From Anastatus disparis (lineage: Eukaryota; Arthropoda; Insecta; Hymenoptera; Eupelmidae): a DNA stretch of 64,000 bases. Shown here one piece after another: positions 47,621 through 59,644 of this stretch. How positions within the stretch are numbered: the stretch's first letter is position 1; every line of letters begins with the position of its first letter. The translations under genes were made by a program, and so were the position numbers. The notes below the pieces were generated by a model. That model had not been told where the DNA came from. It worked only from the letters and a program-made list of their open reading frames with translations, and did no database searches. Location of the stretch: assembly GCA_017163975.1 (NCBI GenBank), contig JAFFSR010000227.1, forward strand, positions 1 to 64,000, written 5' to 3'.

Positions 47621-48309
47621 TTAATATTTTAATTTCAAGTTCACGGGTAAACGGTGCGTTAGATCGAGTTCTTTCATTACAGTAAGAAAATTTGTAATAC
47701 TAAACTTGAGTGCGGACAACTTACAGACTTTACCAAAATATCATACATAAAAAGTTATAAACAATTTTTCGAAATATAGTATTTTGAGGTTAGGTTTATC
47801 GAACTTGATATCTAATTTCCGTTCCAAGCTTATAAAAAAATAACAAGTCCAAATGATTTTTTATTTAACAAAAATTATTGTATTGACATAGCTTTAGTGC
47901 GGACAAGTCATTACGATTGTTTAAATTACGAATTTAAAAAGATATCAATAAAATAATAAAAGCAAAAATCGTGTCCAGCAGCTCCGACATCCCGTTAAAA
48001 TGATGAAACTAATAATTCATTTTTATAAAATATCGTCTATTTTATACGAATAACATATTTTTCTTTAATGAACTATAATATTAATTTTCTGCATTTTAAA
48101 ATTTGAATAATAAGATTACCCGGCTAAATCGATGTCATATTATATATAGAATTATATGAATTGAAGTTCTTATACTGGCCACCTCATTAATTCACTAGTA
48201 TTTCGGCGCCACTAGCGTCTCAACTCTTAAGAAAATAAAATATGAGTTACGTAGATGGGCTCAAACTTGAAAATTTATTTTAAACTGCGTTTATAGGGAT
48301 TCAATATTA
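47621..48309. other. No gene seen
   Basis: A 23-bp phrase is repeated loosely (GAGTGCGGACAACTTACAG near 47709; TAGTGCGGACAAGTCATTAC near 47894), suggesting an old duplication of about 185 bp. GGCGCCACTAG at 48205 is another CTCF-like word. No coding region. Confidence 0.35.
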
Positions 48310-48507
48310 ATACAGTACTTTCCGCGCAGTATGGTGAAAAATGAATTATTACGTCCGGTAATTTGGACGTACTTTTCACCTGCAATAAGAATAACTCTAT
48401 ATTTACTTCAAAAGTGGACTATCAATTGCTCGCATATTTGACATTTGGCAATCCATACGCAAACATTTAATAGTCAACTTTTCTACCTAGGTGAATAATA
48501 TACTACT
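48310..48507. mobile_element. Double-hairpin element (AGTATATTA family)
   Basis: The first hairpin starts ACTTTCCGCGCAGTATGGTG and pairs ...GTACTTTTCACC. The second pairs AAAAGTGGACTAT with AATAGTCAACTTTT and ends AGGTGAATAATATACTACT. The same two-part layout is at 51569-51768, and ACTTTCCGCGCAGTGTAG also abuts the left end of the fold-back at 30498. Confidence 0.55.
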
Positions 48508-49227
48508 AAATTCCATTGATGCTAATTTTCCATATCAGTACAAAGAATCACCAACAAGTGAAGATTATCAGAATTAAATGAAAAGTTATTCATTATTTTC
48601 AAATAAAAATATAGATACGTATAAAATGGTGATCGATCACTAGCTTTTTTTGTTAAATTTAAAATGAACTATTTTTTAAATAGGGTTGACCACTGAAAAA
48701 AAGATTTATTGATGATTAACTATAAAAAATTTCATGTGTTTTTGTGTACTGTCAACATAGCTCGCCCATGCCACCTTAATGATGTAGAATAGGTTGAAAT
48801 AATATAATAAACATAAATGTGATTATTTCTTTTTATTTAACTGTAATTCAATTAATATACCTTTAGTAAAATGCTTCTAAAATATGATGTAAAATTTTAA
48901 TTTTTTCTCATAAAATTCAGTAATAGTAATAATATAAATTCAAATTCGAAAATAAAATCAAAATTTAATAGCAATTAAAAATGTAAACGGATAAGAATTT
49001 AGAGTTTTCTGGTAAAGACTTTTTAATTACATTCCTTGTAAATAAAAATCATTTATATAATTTATTAATAAGTAAACATCATTACGTTTCAATTATTTTA
49101 AAAATAGATATTAAAAAAATTATGAAAACACAATCGAAAAATTATTAATTAAAGTTTTGATATTAATATCAATATAAAGGTTAAATAAAATTACAAAAAT
49201 TGTTTAGGTGATAAAGATAAAAAATTC
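48508..49227. other. No gene seen
   Basis: AT-rich DNA downstream of Rpb12. No feature is supported. Confidence 0.45.
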
Positions 49228-49233
49228 TTTATT
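49228..49233 (-). terminator. Poly(A) signal of Rpb12
   Basis: AATAAA on the minus strand, 19 bases after the stop codon of Rpb12, a suitable distance for a compact gene with a short 3' untranslated region. Confidence 0.6.
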
Positions 49234-49252
49234 TTCTTCTTTTACCCATAGT

Positions 49253-49447
<195 letters not shown>

Positions 49448-50047
49448 AAAATGAATTTTTTAAAAAATCAATTCCAATCTTTGGAAATTGCTCAGAAATG
49501 TATAATATAATACTAGATACGAATGTATTTTTATGCAAACAGTTAAACAAAAACTGAGATAACTTAGTTGAAAGAGGTGCTTGTAAGTACTTCTGACTCA
49601 GTTGAAATCATATTTTACACTGACCATTCGATCTATATCTTTGTCCTTCCATACTCAAACAGGTAGCAAATACGAACAAAGTATTAGGAACAGTGGGGAT
49701 TAGAAAGGTTGAGAGAATAAAGGAAAACTTAAAGCTAAATCAAACGGAAAAAATTTTAGGTATATATTTATGACAATTTAAATAGAATTTTAAAAGCAAT
49801 AAAATCCATACGGAAGATTGTGACGCTAACATTATCTTTTGAAAATTTTCTATGTCACTTGAAAAATAAGGATTCTTAACAGAAATAATAAATCACAAAA
49901 TATATGGAAAACTGTCAGACTAATGGTTGTCACATGGGCCGTGCCTGAATCAGCAGTACTAAAAATCCCCGAAAAATTTTAATTTTCTAATTTATTGGTT
50001 CTGAAAACAATTTATTTAAGCTTATCATTATTTAATGCAATATACTA
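49448..50047. other. Upstream region of Rpb12, no gene seen
   Basis: 49448-49700 is the likely promoter side of Rpb12. I see no TATA box near the start and no coding frame. Confidence 0.4.
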
Positions 50048-50209
50048 ACTAGGAGAGTATCACAACTCCGGATCACGGATTTTTGGGATAAGTTTCCAAA
50101 TGTCAAAATATGAATGAAAACAGAATTTTAGACACCAACGCTCAATATTTCCCTAGTTATAGGCAATTAAAGAAAATCACTAAAAAAGTTACTAGATTTT
50201 TAAACACAT
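50048..50209 (+). mobile_element. ACAAGGAGAG family, diverged half copy
   Basis: ACTAGGAGAGTATCACAACTCC through CCAACGCTCAATATTTCCCT and AGTTACTAGATTTTTAAACA (compared in pieces) matches the left arm of 20138-20811. It stops at the TTAA where the next element begins, so the other half may have been displaced. Confidence 0.65.
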
Positions 50210-50218
50210 AGCTCTTAA

Positions 50219-51320
50219 GAAGCGGTCGGGTCTATTTCGCCGCTGCATATAGGGTGACGCTGCGGTCAGGTGAGAGAAATCTATTATAGTATATTACGTT
50301 CCGAGGTACGGAACAGGCTCATTACATGCGCGTGTAAGTTTGCTTTGCGAGGCGTCAGCCGAGCAAAGCAAAACACGCGCATATGATGAGCCTTTTTCGT
50401 GCCGAGGAGCGTATACGATTTTCCTTCATGCCCGGCCGAAACTTCGCCATCCCAAAAAGATAAAAATTCATTTTTAAGTAAAAAAATACATCGAAAACGA
50501 CTTCTAGTGAAAAGTCATTTGATGCTTTAGTTTGTTGTAGTGCGCATGCGCAAGCAACTATAGTATACGTTGAGAGCGTGAAAGAGAGAGAGAATCGCAA
50601 ATAAAAGTCCTATAGCGGTTAACATAGGATAAACAATTCGTTTTATTTAACAATTCAAATAAATAAAACGTGTAAAGAAACAAAAAAAGAACATAAATAT
50701 TCAATTATTTTATTGTATTTTTATTTTTTAAGTGTCTAAAAGCGTGTTGTGAGTGTCGTGAAAAAAATATCGCGAGTTAAAAAAAAATTGTGTATGCATG
50801 AAAGAAATGTGAAAAAACAGAACATGTGTATCCTATAGCTGATAACATAGGATATACAGTAAATATTCTAATGATAATTCATATAAAAAAACGTGTGTAA
50901 TTATCATGTGTGTGTGTATTTCATAATTTTAACAGTCATGTCTAACGATGTTTGATGTATAATAACAGAGGTTAGACATACTGAGTATATATAGATATAG
51001 TCGGAACATGCAGCAGACAGTGAAGCGACCGAAACTGTTGTAGTATGAAGGTGCGCAGTGGCTTCTGAGCATGTGACTGTAAAGAAAATCACAAATGTAA
51101 TTTGCCCGTTCCCTGCCGCACGAGAGGCACTTTTAGGCGAAGTTCCGGCACGGGTATGAAGGAAAATATTTTTTATACAGCTATTTACAATTTTCTGAGA
51201 CGACAATATACTTTTAATGTTGTCATTTCCTCTAGCGATATATATGTAGAATAATTATTAATACTTATCTTGTTTGAAAAGTCTAAAATATTGTTATAAA
51301 GCGAAAAATGCCCCCCCCCC
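50219..51320. mobile_element. TTAA MITE interrupted by composite element
   Basis: After TTAA (50215) come GAAGCGGTCGGGTC and ACGCTGCGGTCAGGTGAGAG, the same end as the right terminus of 15823-16298. The match resumes after 51167 with CTATTTACAATTT, CTCTAGCGATATATATG, CTTGTTTGAAAAGTCTAAAA and GCGAAAAATGC, and ends in a run of about eleven C (51310-51320). The 882-bp composite element lies between the two parts. Comparison with the uninterrupted relative shows a clean insertion. Confidence 0.7.
50286..51167 (-). mobile_element. Composite inverted-repeat element, copy 2
   Basis: The inverse of 5695-6579 over its full length, from ATAGTATATTACGTTCCGAG to GGGTATGAAGGAAAAT. Both copies are near equal in length (882 and 885 bp). 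The hairpin loop differs: here it is TTTGCTTTGCGAGGCGTCAG followed by CCGAGCAAAGCAAA, a second snap-back of the GC-tip kind, where copy 1 has AT-rich sequence. Confidence 0.85.
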
Positions 51321-51507
51321 CGCTTTCATAAAGGAAAATAATGATTCTTTATAAAAAAAAACACATGTTACATAAACAATTAAACTGGAATTTCATGAAA
51401 ATATATTGACTATTCAAATAAATTGAATTACACGAAAAACTCGTTATTACAGAAAATATTAATAAAAAAAGTAATTATATTTTCTAGTAACTTGAGTTAT
51501 TCGAGTA

Positions 51508-51540
51508 ATTCCCACCGCGTTGATGGCAAGAGCTTTATGA
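51508..51540 (-). mobile_element. SINE head fragment
   Basis: CCCACCGCGTTGATGGCAAG followed by AGCTTTATGA matches the tRNA-like head of the SINE at 25877-25906 with few changes. The rest of the SINE is absent. Confidence 0.6.
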
Positions 51541-51568
51541 AACTTGAATGACCAAAGAACTAAAACTC

Positions 51569-51768
51569 TTTTTTTACACTCTGCGCGAAAAGTGGGTACT
51601 TTTCTCCCTACCGGCAGAATAAAAAGCACCCACTATTCGCGCCTCCTGTAAAAAAATCGTATATTCACCACGGGAGTTAATTAAAAATGCCTTAAATCGT
51701 ATGTTTGTCACTTACATACGATTTAAGACATTTTTGAAATTAACTCCCTTGGTGAATAATATACTATT
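51569..51768. mobile_element. Double-hairpin element (AGTATATTA family)
   Basis: The first hairpin is TTTACACTCTGCGCGAAAAG with a partner ...ACTATTCGCGCCTCCTGTAAA. The second (51658-51768) is a long near-perfect stem (TATTCACCACGGGAGTTAAT with TTAACTCCCTTGGTGAATA; CTTAAATCGTATG with CATACGATTTAAG). It ends ATAATATACTATT. Confidence 0.75.
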
Positions 51769-52496
51769 TCTAAAAAATGCATAAAAGATAAAATGAAGCA
51801 CAAATTAAAAGCTTCAATTTGAGTGTTGTTGCATTAAAAAAGCTTTCGTTGATCCAGAGTTATTCTTAATTAAATATTACCACGTATTTACTTAATATTT
51901 TTAGCATATAAAATATGATCAATTTTTTTAGGTTATTTCATTAGCATATTTTAATCGATATAACTTTTGAACTACCAAAGCTTTTTTAATGTGACGAAGT
52001 TTAAATTAAAGCATTTAATTAGTGCTTTATTTTATCTTCCATGCATTTTTTTATAAGAGTCTTAGTTCTTAGGTTATTCAAATACTTATAAAGGTTCTTA
52101 TTTACCATACTTTCGAAAAAATGTCTATATTCGTGTCTAGAGGGCCTATTCTACGAAAACAAAAAACACGGGTTTATTTTTTTTCATTAAAAAATCATAT
52201 ATCACCCGGCGATAATACTTTATTTCTTACGCGTGCATTTTGCGAGTAATGACGTATTCACCAGGGGATGAGAATAAATTAAATATTATGTTAATTTTAT
52301 TAATGCTTAAATTTTTTATTTTAATTTAAAACTTTTTTGCTTCAGCTTCCTAGATGTGGAGATTTTCAGTTCAAAAATTAATTTTCTCGATAATATATCA
52401 GTTATGATTTACAATGTTTAATTTCTTAAAAATATATAGCACATTCAAATATTAGCATCTGATGATGCAATTAGATACATATTTCGATATGTCTTA
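51769..52496. other. AT-rich stretch, no gene seen
   Basis: GCATAAAAGATAAAATGAAG near 51778 and CTTCCATGCATTTTTTTATA near 52036 are part of a loose inverted repeat of about 60 bp. No coding frame. Confidence 0.4.
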
Positions 52497-52683
52497 CACG
52501 GAGAAAAATATTCTAATAAAAATTACAATAGTTCAAATTGAAATTGTCACTGTCATTATATCCAAAAATTATATTTCTAATAAATTTTACCATAAACTAT
52601 GATAACTTTTTGCTGTAATGGAAATCTGTGTCAACTTACTTCAAACTATTGTAATTTTTGCTTGAATATTTTTCTCCACGCAC
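52497..52683. mobile_element. MITE with CACGGAGAAAAATATTC ends
   Basis: CACGGAGAAAAATATTC on the left and GAATATTTTTCTCC on the right. Subterminal AAAAATTACAATAGTT pairs with AACTATTGTAATTTTT. About 187 bp and non-coding. The CAC.GAGAAAAA end resembles those at 31682 and 62758. Confidence 0.75.
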
Positions 52684-53563
52684 TTAATAATTAAACACTT
52701 TTTTTTATAATATTACTTTTATATAAAAAAAGTGTATTCAAATATCTTAATAACATTATTGAAAATAAAGTTTAAGTTTTAACAATCAACGTACAATAAC
52801 TAAACTTACATACACTACTATCAAAATCCTTTATTTCAAAGTCACATTCTGTATGAGAAAATCGTACAAGTTAATATTTTCATATACATATATATCTTAA
52901 AGGTTACAAGATTTAACTGAACTAGAAATAGTCTTTCCGGTTATAGCTGTTGTTTACGAGACAATTGTCGCCATTGGAAAACAATCTAGAAAACCAAGAG
53001 AAACTGTATGATTTCAAATATATTTTTTTTCTCATTCCTTTACTTATTTTCACTTTTTATATCAATCTTTAAATCGACGAGCTTCAGGCGTATTTCTATT
53101 TCTTTTTTTTCGATATACTAAAATGGTAGGTTTTCAACAAGCGCACGTATCTGAAAATGTCATTCGCGTTAACGATTACATAAAGTAAAATTCCTCGAAT
53201 GATTTATGAAATTATGATTGATCAAAAAAGGTTCTGATCTCGAATTAAATAAAGGTCAGCTTTTCAGTTAATAAAATATCAATCTGCTACATTGAAATAT
53301 TTGTCAAAAATATAATTTTTTTAATATTTGCACATGTTTCTTTCAATCTTTTTTAGCTTTTTTTAATATTAGTAACACATTTGAATAATTTGCAAGATAA
53401 TATATTACATCCTGGAATAACAATTAAATTTCGCTATCCGGTAAATATTATATTCGAATTATTACACTTTGCTTTGCGAACAAATTAATGAAATAATTTT
53501 AAATATAATTGAAAAATAGTTGAATTTTTTTAAATTAACGAAATAAACCGTTTTTCGAGTAAT
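52684..53563. other. No gene confirmed
   Basis: A frame at about 52904-53008 (LTELEIVFPVIAVVYETIVA) is bounded by a possible acceptor TTAAAG and donor ACT/GTATGA; it is weak. Otherwise AT-rich. Confidence 0.3.
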
Positions 53564-53567
53564 TTAA

Positions 53568-53959
53568 GGGGAGACATAAGTAAAACTGCGTTTTTTAACA
53601 AAAAAATGACGTTTATTATTTTTCATTTTTTACCTATAACACGTACAACATAATCCATGCGTAATGTTGTTCAAAATCATCTGAAAAATCTATAAAAAAA
53701 ATTTCAGCCTGAAATATTAAAAATTGTGAGACTAGTTCCATTTTAACTACTGCTTGGTTTACTGGTAAATTAGGCAGCAGCTAAAATGGAACTAGTCTCA
53801 CAGTTTTTAATATTTCAGGCTGAAAATTTTTTTATAAATTTTTCAGATGATTTTGAACAACATTACGCATGGATTACGTTGTAGGTGCTATGGGCTAAAA
53901 ATTAAAAATAAGAAACGTCATTTTTTTGTTGAGAAACACAGTTTCACTTGTGTCTCCCC
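53568..53959. mobile_element. TTAA MITE, GGGGAGAC family
   Basis: 392-bp palindrome flanked by TTAA (53564 and 53960), with ends GGGGAGACATAAGT and ACTTGTGTCTCCCC. The arms pair almost perfectly around a short centre (GAGACTAGTTCCATTTTAAC; GCTAAAATGGAACTAGTCTC). Such a transcript would fold into a long double-stranded RNA. Confidence 0.88.
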
Positions 53960-53963
53960 TTAA

Positions 53964-55440
53964 AATAAAATAAATTATTATATAACATGAATTCGTATAT
54001 TCTCTTACTTTTATGATACATCAATAAAATTTAATAATTTCTAACTTTAATACGTGAAACAAATACTGTTTATATATCTTGCTTACTTTTTTTTCATGCT
54101 AACGAAACATTTTCTTCCCATACAACGTAACTCCAAAAAGTTTTTAAAAGCCAATTTTAAAAATTTCTATTTGAAATTTATTGATTATCTTGTAGAAGTA
54201 GAAGAAACTCGTTTGTTTCATCTTAAATTATAAAATGATAGCTTTAATTCCACAAAGTAAGTTTATATTTTATGGTTTCTTTGATTTAAAATAAAGTTAC
54301 AATAAAAAACTATAAATACATAATTCTATAATCTTTTAAAATCTTTAGTATAAAAAGAATATTCATAAAAAATTCCCTGTTGACGTTTTATCATTTTATA
54401 CATTCACAGAGCTAAGCTCAAGCCAATTCTTTTAAAAAAAAAAAGTAACAGAAATTCTGTCAGAAAGTATGTGTGTGTGTGTGTTTGTGTGCGTGTGTGG
54501 GTATGAGATATACTGCAGAGAAAGAACTAACGAAAAATCGGAAAAGGAACTTCTATTCAAGACTTCTGACAATGTGGCATTGTTCAGCATTTTCTGTCAT
54601 CCAATTTTGCGATCTCCCCGGAGTTTCTTTTTCTTTTATTTTTTTCATTCCTCTTCGTTATCCACTTACATATTCTGACATTGACTCCCTTTTCACTCTC
54701 TTCCTCTTTTGCATCTTACGTATAGAACGTTTCAATATACCTTAGGGAAAGTCAATTTCACGTGTCACCTTTCCATGTTTTTTTTTTGAGAAATATAAAT
54801 TATTACGTATACGTTGTCAAGTACACTCATAGGAATATCAAAAAATAAATGAGTGCTCAACACATTTTTCGAATTTCAATTATATAAAAGGTTATAGATT
54901 TTTTTTAAAGAAAGTGTAAGCAGAAAATATAACGGTTAAGAAAAAAATCTTATATAATGTTTCTTAGATTTACTGTTTCACGAAAATTCAGCAACTTGAT
55001 ATCAAAAAAATTCTATCTCATTTCTTTTCTGTCTGTTTTGTATGCTTATATATTTTTTTTTCTAGCAGGACTTGTGAAAAATCTTTTTCGGTGTTTGCTA
55101 TTTTCTTTCATGTTTCATTTGTCAAAATATTTTCTACTTTTTGTTAATTTATATACTTTTATTTTTAATTATTAATTAAATTTTTAATGTTGTAAAATAT
55201 TTTATTATATTGCATTAGTTTTTTAATTCATCGTCATAAGATCAGCATTAGTTTATACGAATTTTAAAAATAAATTAAATAATTATCAAAGTTTTCTAAC
55301 TTATGTATAGGTTAGGTAATGGTAAAAAACTTATGAACGATGGACGTAATTTTGCAAGCTTTAAACATTTTGAATTATTACATCAATGAAATTATAAAAA
55401 ACTAAATTTTCAATATTGAAATTAGATATAAAAAAATAAA
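53964..55440. other. No gene seen; (GT)n tract
   Basis: A GT-rich run lies at about 54470-54499. The frames over it and downstream (54469-54745) are driven by GT and pyrimidine runs. The Phe/Leu-rich frame at 54957-55175 has no motif. Confidence 0.4.
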
Positions 55441-55448
55441 AGATTCTA

Positions 55449-55679
55449 CCCTGGTAGAAAATTTCACTAGTAATTGGTCATATTTTGACCATTTTTACCC
55501 TGCTACAACATAATTTTAGGCTTTTTGTGACCCGTTTCAACTTTACCGTATGAAAGAGCATATATTTATAGATATGAGCCATTCCACCATATTTTGGTCA
55601 TTTTGTGATTAAAAAAATAGTCAAAAAATGACCAATAAACGATTATGGCCATTTTTGAATGTTCTATTTTCTACCAGGG
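55449..55679. mobile_element. MITE with CCCTGGTAGAAAAT ends
   Basis: CCCTGGTAGAAAATTTC on the left and ATTTTCTACCAGGG on the right, each flanked by TA, 231 bp. Internal GGTCATATTTTGACCA motifs recur. Non-coding. Confidence 0.8.
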
Positions 55680-55810
55680 TAATATTTCATTATTTTTTTT
55701 TAACTAAATAATCATGATAACTATCATTTAAAATGTTTTGAATTTTTTTTTGCGTTATTGGTTAAATAATCTTCTTTGACATTATATCAGATATTAAAAA
55801 TATACGAGAT

Positions 55811-56612
55811 AATAGTACATTACGATACAAGTGACCTAAGTGGCACTTGTATCGACTACGTCATCGCCATCGCTGTGCTCGGGCGATAACTCCGGCCGTG
55901 CAATAAAGTTCCACTAACAAGGAGAGTTTCAGGGTATTGGGACGCCGATCTTGCTCAAATTTTGGAAAATGATTTTAGATGTAGAAATATGAAAAAAGCC
56001 AAGGTACTAGACTCTAACGCTCAATATTTCTCTAGTTACAGGCAAATAAAGAAAATCACTATAAAAGTTACTAGATTTTCAAACGCTTATAATTCATTAG
56101 CATTGATAGCTAGAAGACTGAACCTTTTTTAAATGAAAGTTGAGTTCAAATCCTTTCAAATTATCACTTATAGCATCCCGAAATATTATTTTTTTCTAAA
56201 GTTATAGAGGGATGAAAATTGGACCTGAAATTCGTCTTCATAACATTAATTTTAATTAATTAATAATAAATGCTAAAATTTGTTTCAATTTTTGTTCCTC
56301 TATAACTTTAGAAAAAAATATTTCGGGATGCTATAAGTGATAATTCGAAAGCATTTGAGCTCAACTTTCATTTAAAAAAAGGTTCAGTTTTCTAGCTATC
56401 AATGCTAATGAATTATAAGCGTTTAAAAATCTAGTAACTTTTATAGTGATTTTTTTATTTGCCTGTAACTAGAGAAATATTGAGCGTTAGAGTCTAATAC
56501 CTTGGCTTTTTTCATATTTCTACATCTAAAATCATTTTCCAAAATTTGAGCAGGATCGGCGTCCCAATACCCTGACACTCTCCTTGTAAGTACACGAGTA
56601 TCGTTTACTATT
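55811..56612. mobile_element. Snap-back element split by ACAAGGAGAG element
   Basis: The left end AATAGTACATTACGATACAA, stem CGATACAAGTG with CACTTGTATCG, and GC tip CATCGCTGTGCTCGGGCGAT identify the AGTATATTA family. The right end appears as GTATCGTTTACTATT at 56598-56612, on the far side of the 671-bp element at 55917-56587. The assignment of the right end is inference. Confidence 0.5.
55917..56587. mobile_element. Palindromic element, ACAAGGAGAG family, copy B
   Basis: Ends ACAAGGAGAGTTTCAGGGTA and TACCCTGACACTCTCCTTGT. The arms are almost identical to copy A (20138-20811), with the centre in the opposite sense. The high similarity of copies 35 kb apart suggests recent movement or gene conversion. 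Confidence 0.88.
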
Positions 56613-59124
56613 TTATAGCACGTGGAACATAATTCCACCATATTAAATCAGTACTTTTGAAAATCAATAATAAACAAAAACTATGCACTCCGTGTATAAT
56701 GATTTGAAAAATGAAATGAAATCCATAAAAAACCAAATCTAGGTATTCCATGAATGATAAATCGGAAAAGAAAAGCGAAAATTATAATTTACACTATACC
56801 ATGTAAAAAAGTAATGCCTAGATAACAGAGGAGCGTTACCTAGGTACGGATTTAGATCCCACAGTACTATGAAAGATTTACTCTTTTCATCCTTCTCTTT
56901 GAAAATTTGAAATACTCAATAACCAAGAATCTGTGTTACAATTAATGAAATAAGACTAAGAAAAAATTGAAAATTGAAGACTTATTTTAGATATAGATAG
57001 AAAAGGCATTTACCAATACACCTTATTTAATGTTTTTAAAATCTTTCAAACGGCTGGTTCAGAAAGGCAATAAATAAAATGTTAAATATATTCTATAGAA
57101 ATCATCAATTTGTTAAAGACTACGGTTTAGAAACTGATTTAACATCTTTTTCATATCTTGTAATTTATTAGAATTATTTAGTTTTTAAAATGTAAATTTT
57201 TTTAAAAAGTATAAAACAAAAACCCCTAAAGTATTTCTTTAAAATATGAGTGGCATTATACTGAAAAAGTTTAAGCTTCCACGAAAATAACACTATTGTT
57301 GGAAAATCCAAATCTTTGCTTGTAGTTACGAAAAAATTTGGTTAGAACAACTAGAATCAATAGTTGTAGAAACAAAACATTTGATTATACAACCGAATAT
57401 TTCATTACTGCAACTAATGTTCAATAACTAATAACTTTGGGTATGTCAACATAAGTAATTCTTTCTGTGTATAAAGAATCAATAAGAATGTATTTAGCAA
57501 ATTCAACGAATAAAAAATATTATAAAATTTAAATTATGAAAGCCAAAATATCGTAGAAGATATAATTGTTTTTACAAATTTTTAAATAATTTATTTAATT
57601 ATAAAAACTATTTCCACAAAGTTCAATTCCTTTCCTTTAGATTATCATTTTCTTTTTACTTATGCGTTTCCCGTGTTTTACAAACTTTCAAAGCCAAAAA
57701 CTTCGTTGAAATCTCGATAACAAGTAACTAAAGTCGGTGAAACTAAAAGTCTTTCTCACGTTGATACCATTTCCTTGACAAACCATTAAAAGAGAAAAAA
57801 ATAAGTAAAAAACATGATTTTTTGTATTTTTATAATATTAAAATTGGGTTATTGCTTTTATTTTCATTTATTATTTAATGCATACATCGACAACTTTAGT
57901 CAATATTCAAAAATATGGCGAACTTATCTTTTAAATTTTCCACTTGTCAAATTCTCATCAATTCATTTACTATTCGTTATTTGTTGAAACTTTACATAAT
58001 AGTAAAATAAGAGATAAATAAAAAGAAAGAGCATTGAATCTCTAGCACTTGAACTTTCTTTTTTCTTTGATTATCTACGTTCATTAAAACCATAACTTTT
58101 ACTTGTACAGGCAAAAGTTTTATTGATCGAGTGTTCAACGACGCGCAACAATAATTAACGTTGAATCGAGTTAATTAAACAAGATAGTTATTTAGGTTTG
58201 TTTGTTTCAATTTTAAAAACATACAATGAATTTTTATTTGCTAAAAAGGAAATTTTCTTAATTCCAACTTAATTAAGATTTATATTTATTATTTAATTTG
58301 AAAAAAAAATTAATCTTTTGTTTTTACATTTAAAAGTAATAATAATCAAAATTATTTCACTGATTAAACAGTCAAGTTAGTTTAAAGTCATAAGAATATC
58401 TTATTTTTCATTTTTGAGTATCTTTTTTGTTACAATTAATATTGACTGTTAAAACAGTTAAAGATTATTTTTTAACAGTGCTGCTGTAGTAAAGCTCTTA
58501 TATTTGAACTTAGATAATCAATGGGATTCAAGTGCAATTGCCTTTTAATGAGAATCATAATGAATAAAATCTTTTAATGGAATCATAATAAGAATGCAAA
58601 GTAAAATACGTGACTAGTCAATAAAAATAAAATTCAATTTATTGAATTAGTTAAGAGTTTTTAAATCAAAACAAGAAAACTTCATTAAAAGAAAAGCGTT
58701 ATTGAAATTATTTATGATGAAATTTTTTATTAAATTTCATTAATAAAATATAAAATTTTTAAATTCAAAAATTACAACTTACTTGAATTTTATTTTAATT
58801 AATCGCAGTGATTGGTTCATTATTATTATAAATTTTTTATTATGAATTATGTAGAATATAAATTCATTAAAAATTGGAAATCAATAAGTAAAAATAATTT
58901 AAATAAAAAGTTTTAAATGTTTATATTAAATTTATAACATCCAATATTTTTCATGCCTAAGAATATTTTTAAAAAAATTAAACTTTTTTTTATTTAACCA
59001 TCATTTTGCTCACGTTTAATCAACGATATCGAACTTGATCCTTTTCATCTCTGTAATCAAAACGTCACCTTTGCCTTTTAGAATTTTAATTACGTCACTT
59101 GAACGATAAAATGAACAGTACGTT

Positions 59125-59127
<3 letters not shown>
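56613..59127. other. AT-rich stretch, no gene seen
   Basis: Inverted TTATCATTCG-type units occur near 56680-56770 (CTATGCACTCCGTGTATAAT; CATGAATGATAAATC). A possible old MITE spans about 57257-57480 (TATACTGAAAAAG; CTTTCTGTGTATA). The rest shows no feature. Confidence 0.4.

Positions 59128-59167
<40 letters not shown>
59128..59167. repeat. (TA)n microsatellite
   Basis: An uninterrupted TA run of about 40 bases. Confidence 0.95.
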
Positions 59168-59170
<3 letters not shown>

Positions 59171-59382
59171 TGTCTAAAGAACAGTTTGATGTATAGAAGC
59201 ATATAGGGAGTAATCAAACTGAGTAATCAATCAATCATGGAAAATAGATTTTTTTAAACAATGCTTTTAATCTATGAATCTTAAAATCTGTCTGTTTGCC
59301 ATTTTATTTGAATAGACAAATTATTTTTAATTGTTACAAACAGCTCCTTTTTTATATGAGAAATTTTTTTAACTCTAAATCC

Positions 59383-59644
59383 AAGCTTTATTTTTTTTAA
59401 ACGTAAGTAAAGTTTTTTACAACAATATTGTATAAAGTCGCTGTTTGTTGGATTATATACAAAATTTTAAGCTGTCATTATTTAACTATCTGCACTTGGC
59501 TATTTCTTGAATGTGTATGCATGCATATATCGGTCAAGTTAAGTATGAGTTGGATTGTGCTGGTATATTCATGCGTATTGTAGGAATCGATACTATACAA
59601 TATTGTTGCAGCAAACTTTACTTACGTTTAAAAAAAATAAAGCT
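59383..59644. mobile_element. Short fold-back with 50-bp arms
   Basis: AAGCTTTATTTTTTTTAAAC, GTAAGTAAAGTTT and ACAATATTGTATA at 59383-59433 pair with TATACAATATTGTTG, AAACTTTACTTAC and GTTTAAAAAAAATAAAGCT at 59593-59644. The interior of about 160 bp is unique and non-coding. Confidence 0.75.

Noticed and set aside
50904..51206. 100-codon frame shared with 5770-5958
   Set aside because: Both are inside the composite inverted-repeat element; no domain or codon pattern supports a gene.
52904..53008. Exon-like frame LTELEIVFPVIAVVYETIVA
   Set aside because: Splice sites are weak and the frame is short.
54469..54745. Two overlapping Cys/Val and Phe-rich frames
   Set aside because: The starts lie in a GT repeat and the rest is pyrimidine-driven.
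58125..58170. Acceptor TTGTACAG followed by GKSFIDRVFNDAQQ and a stop
   Set aside because: Too short to separate from chance.
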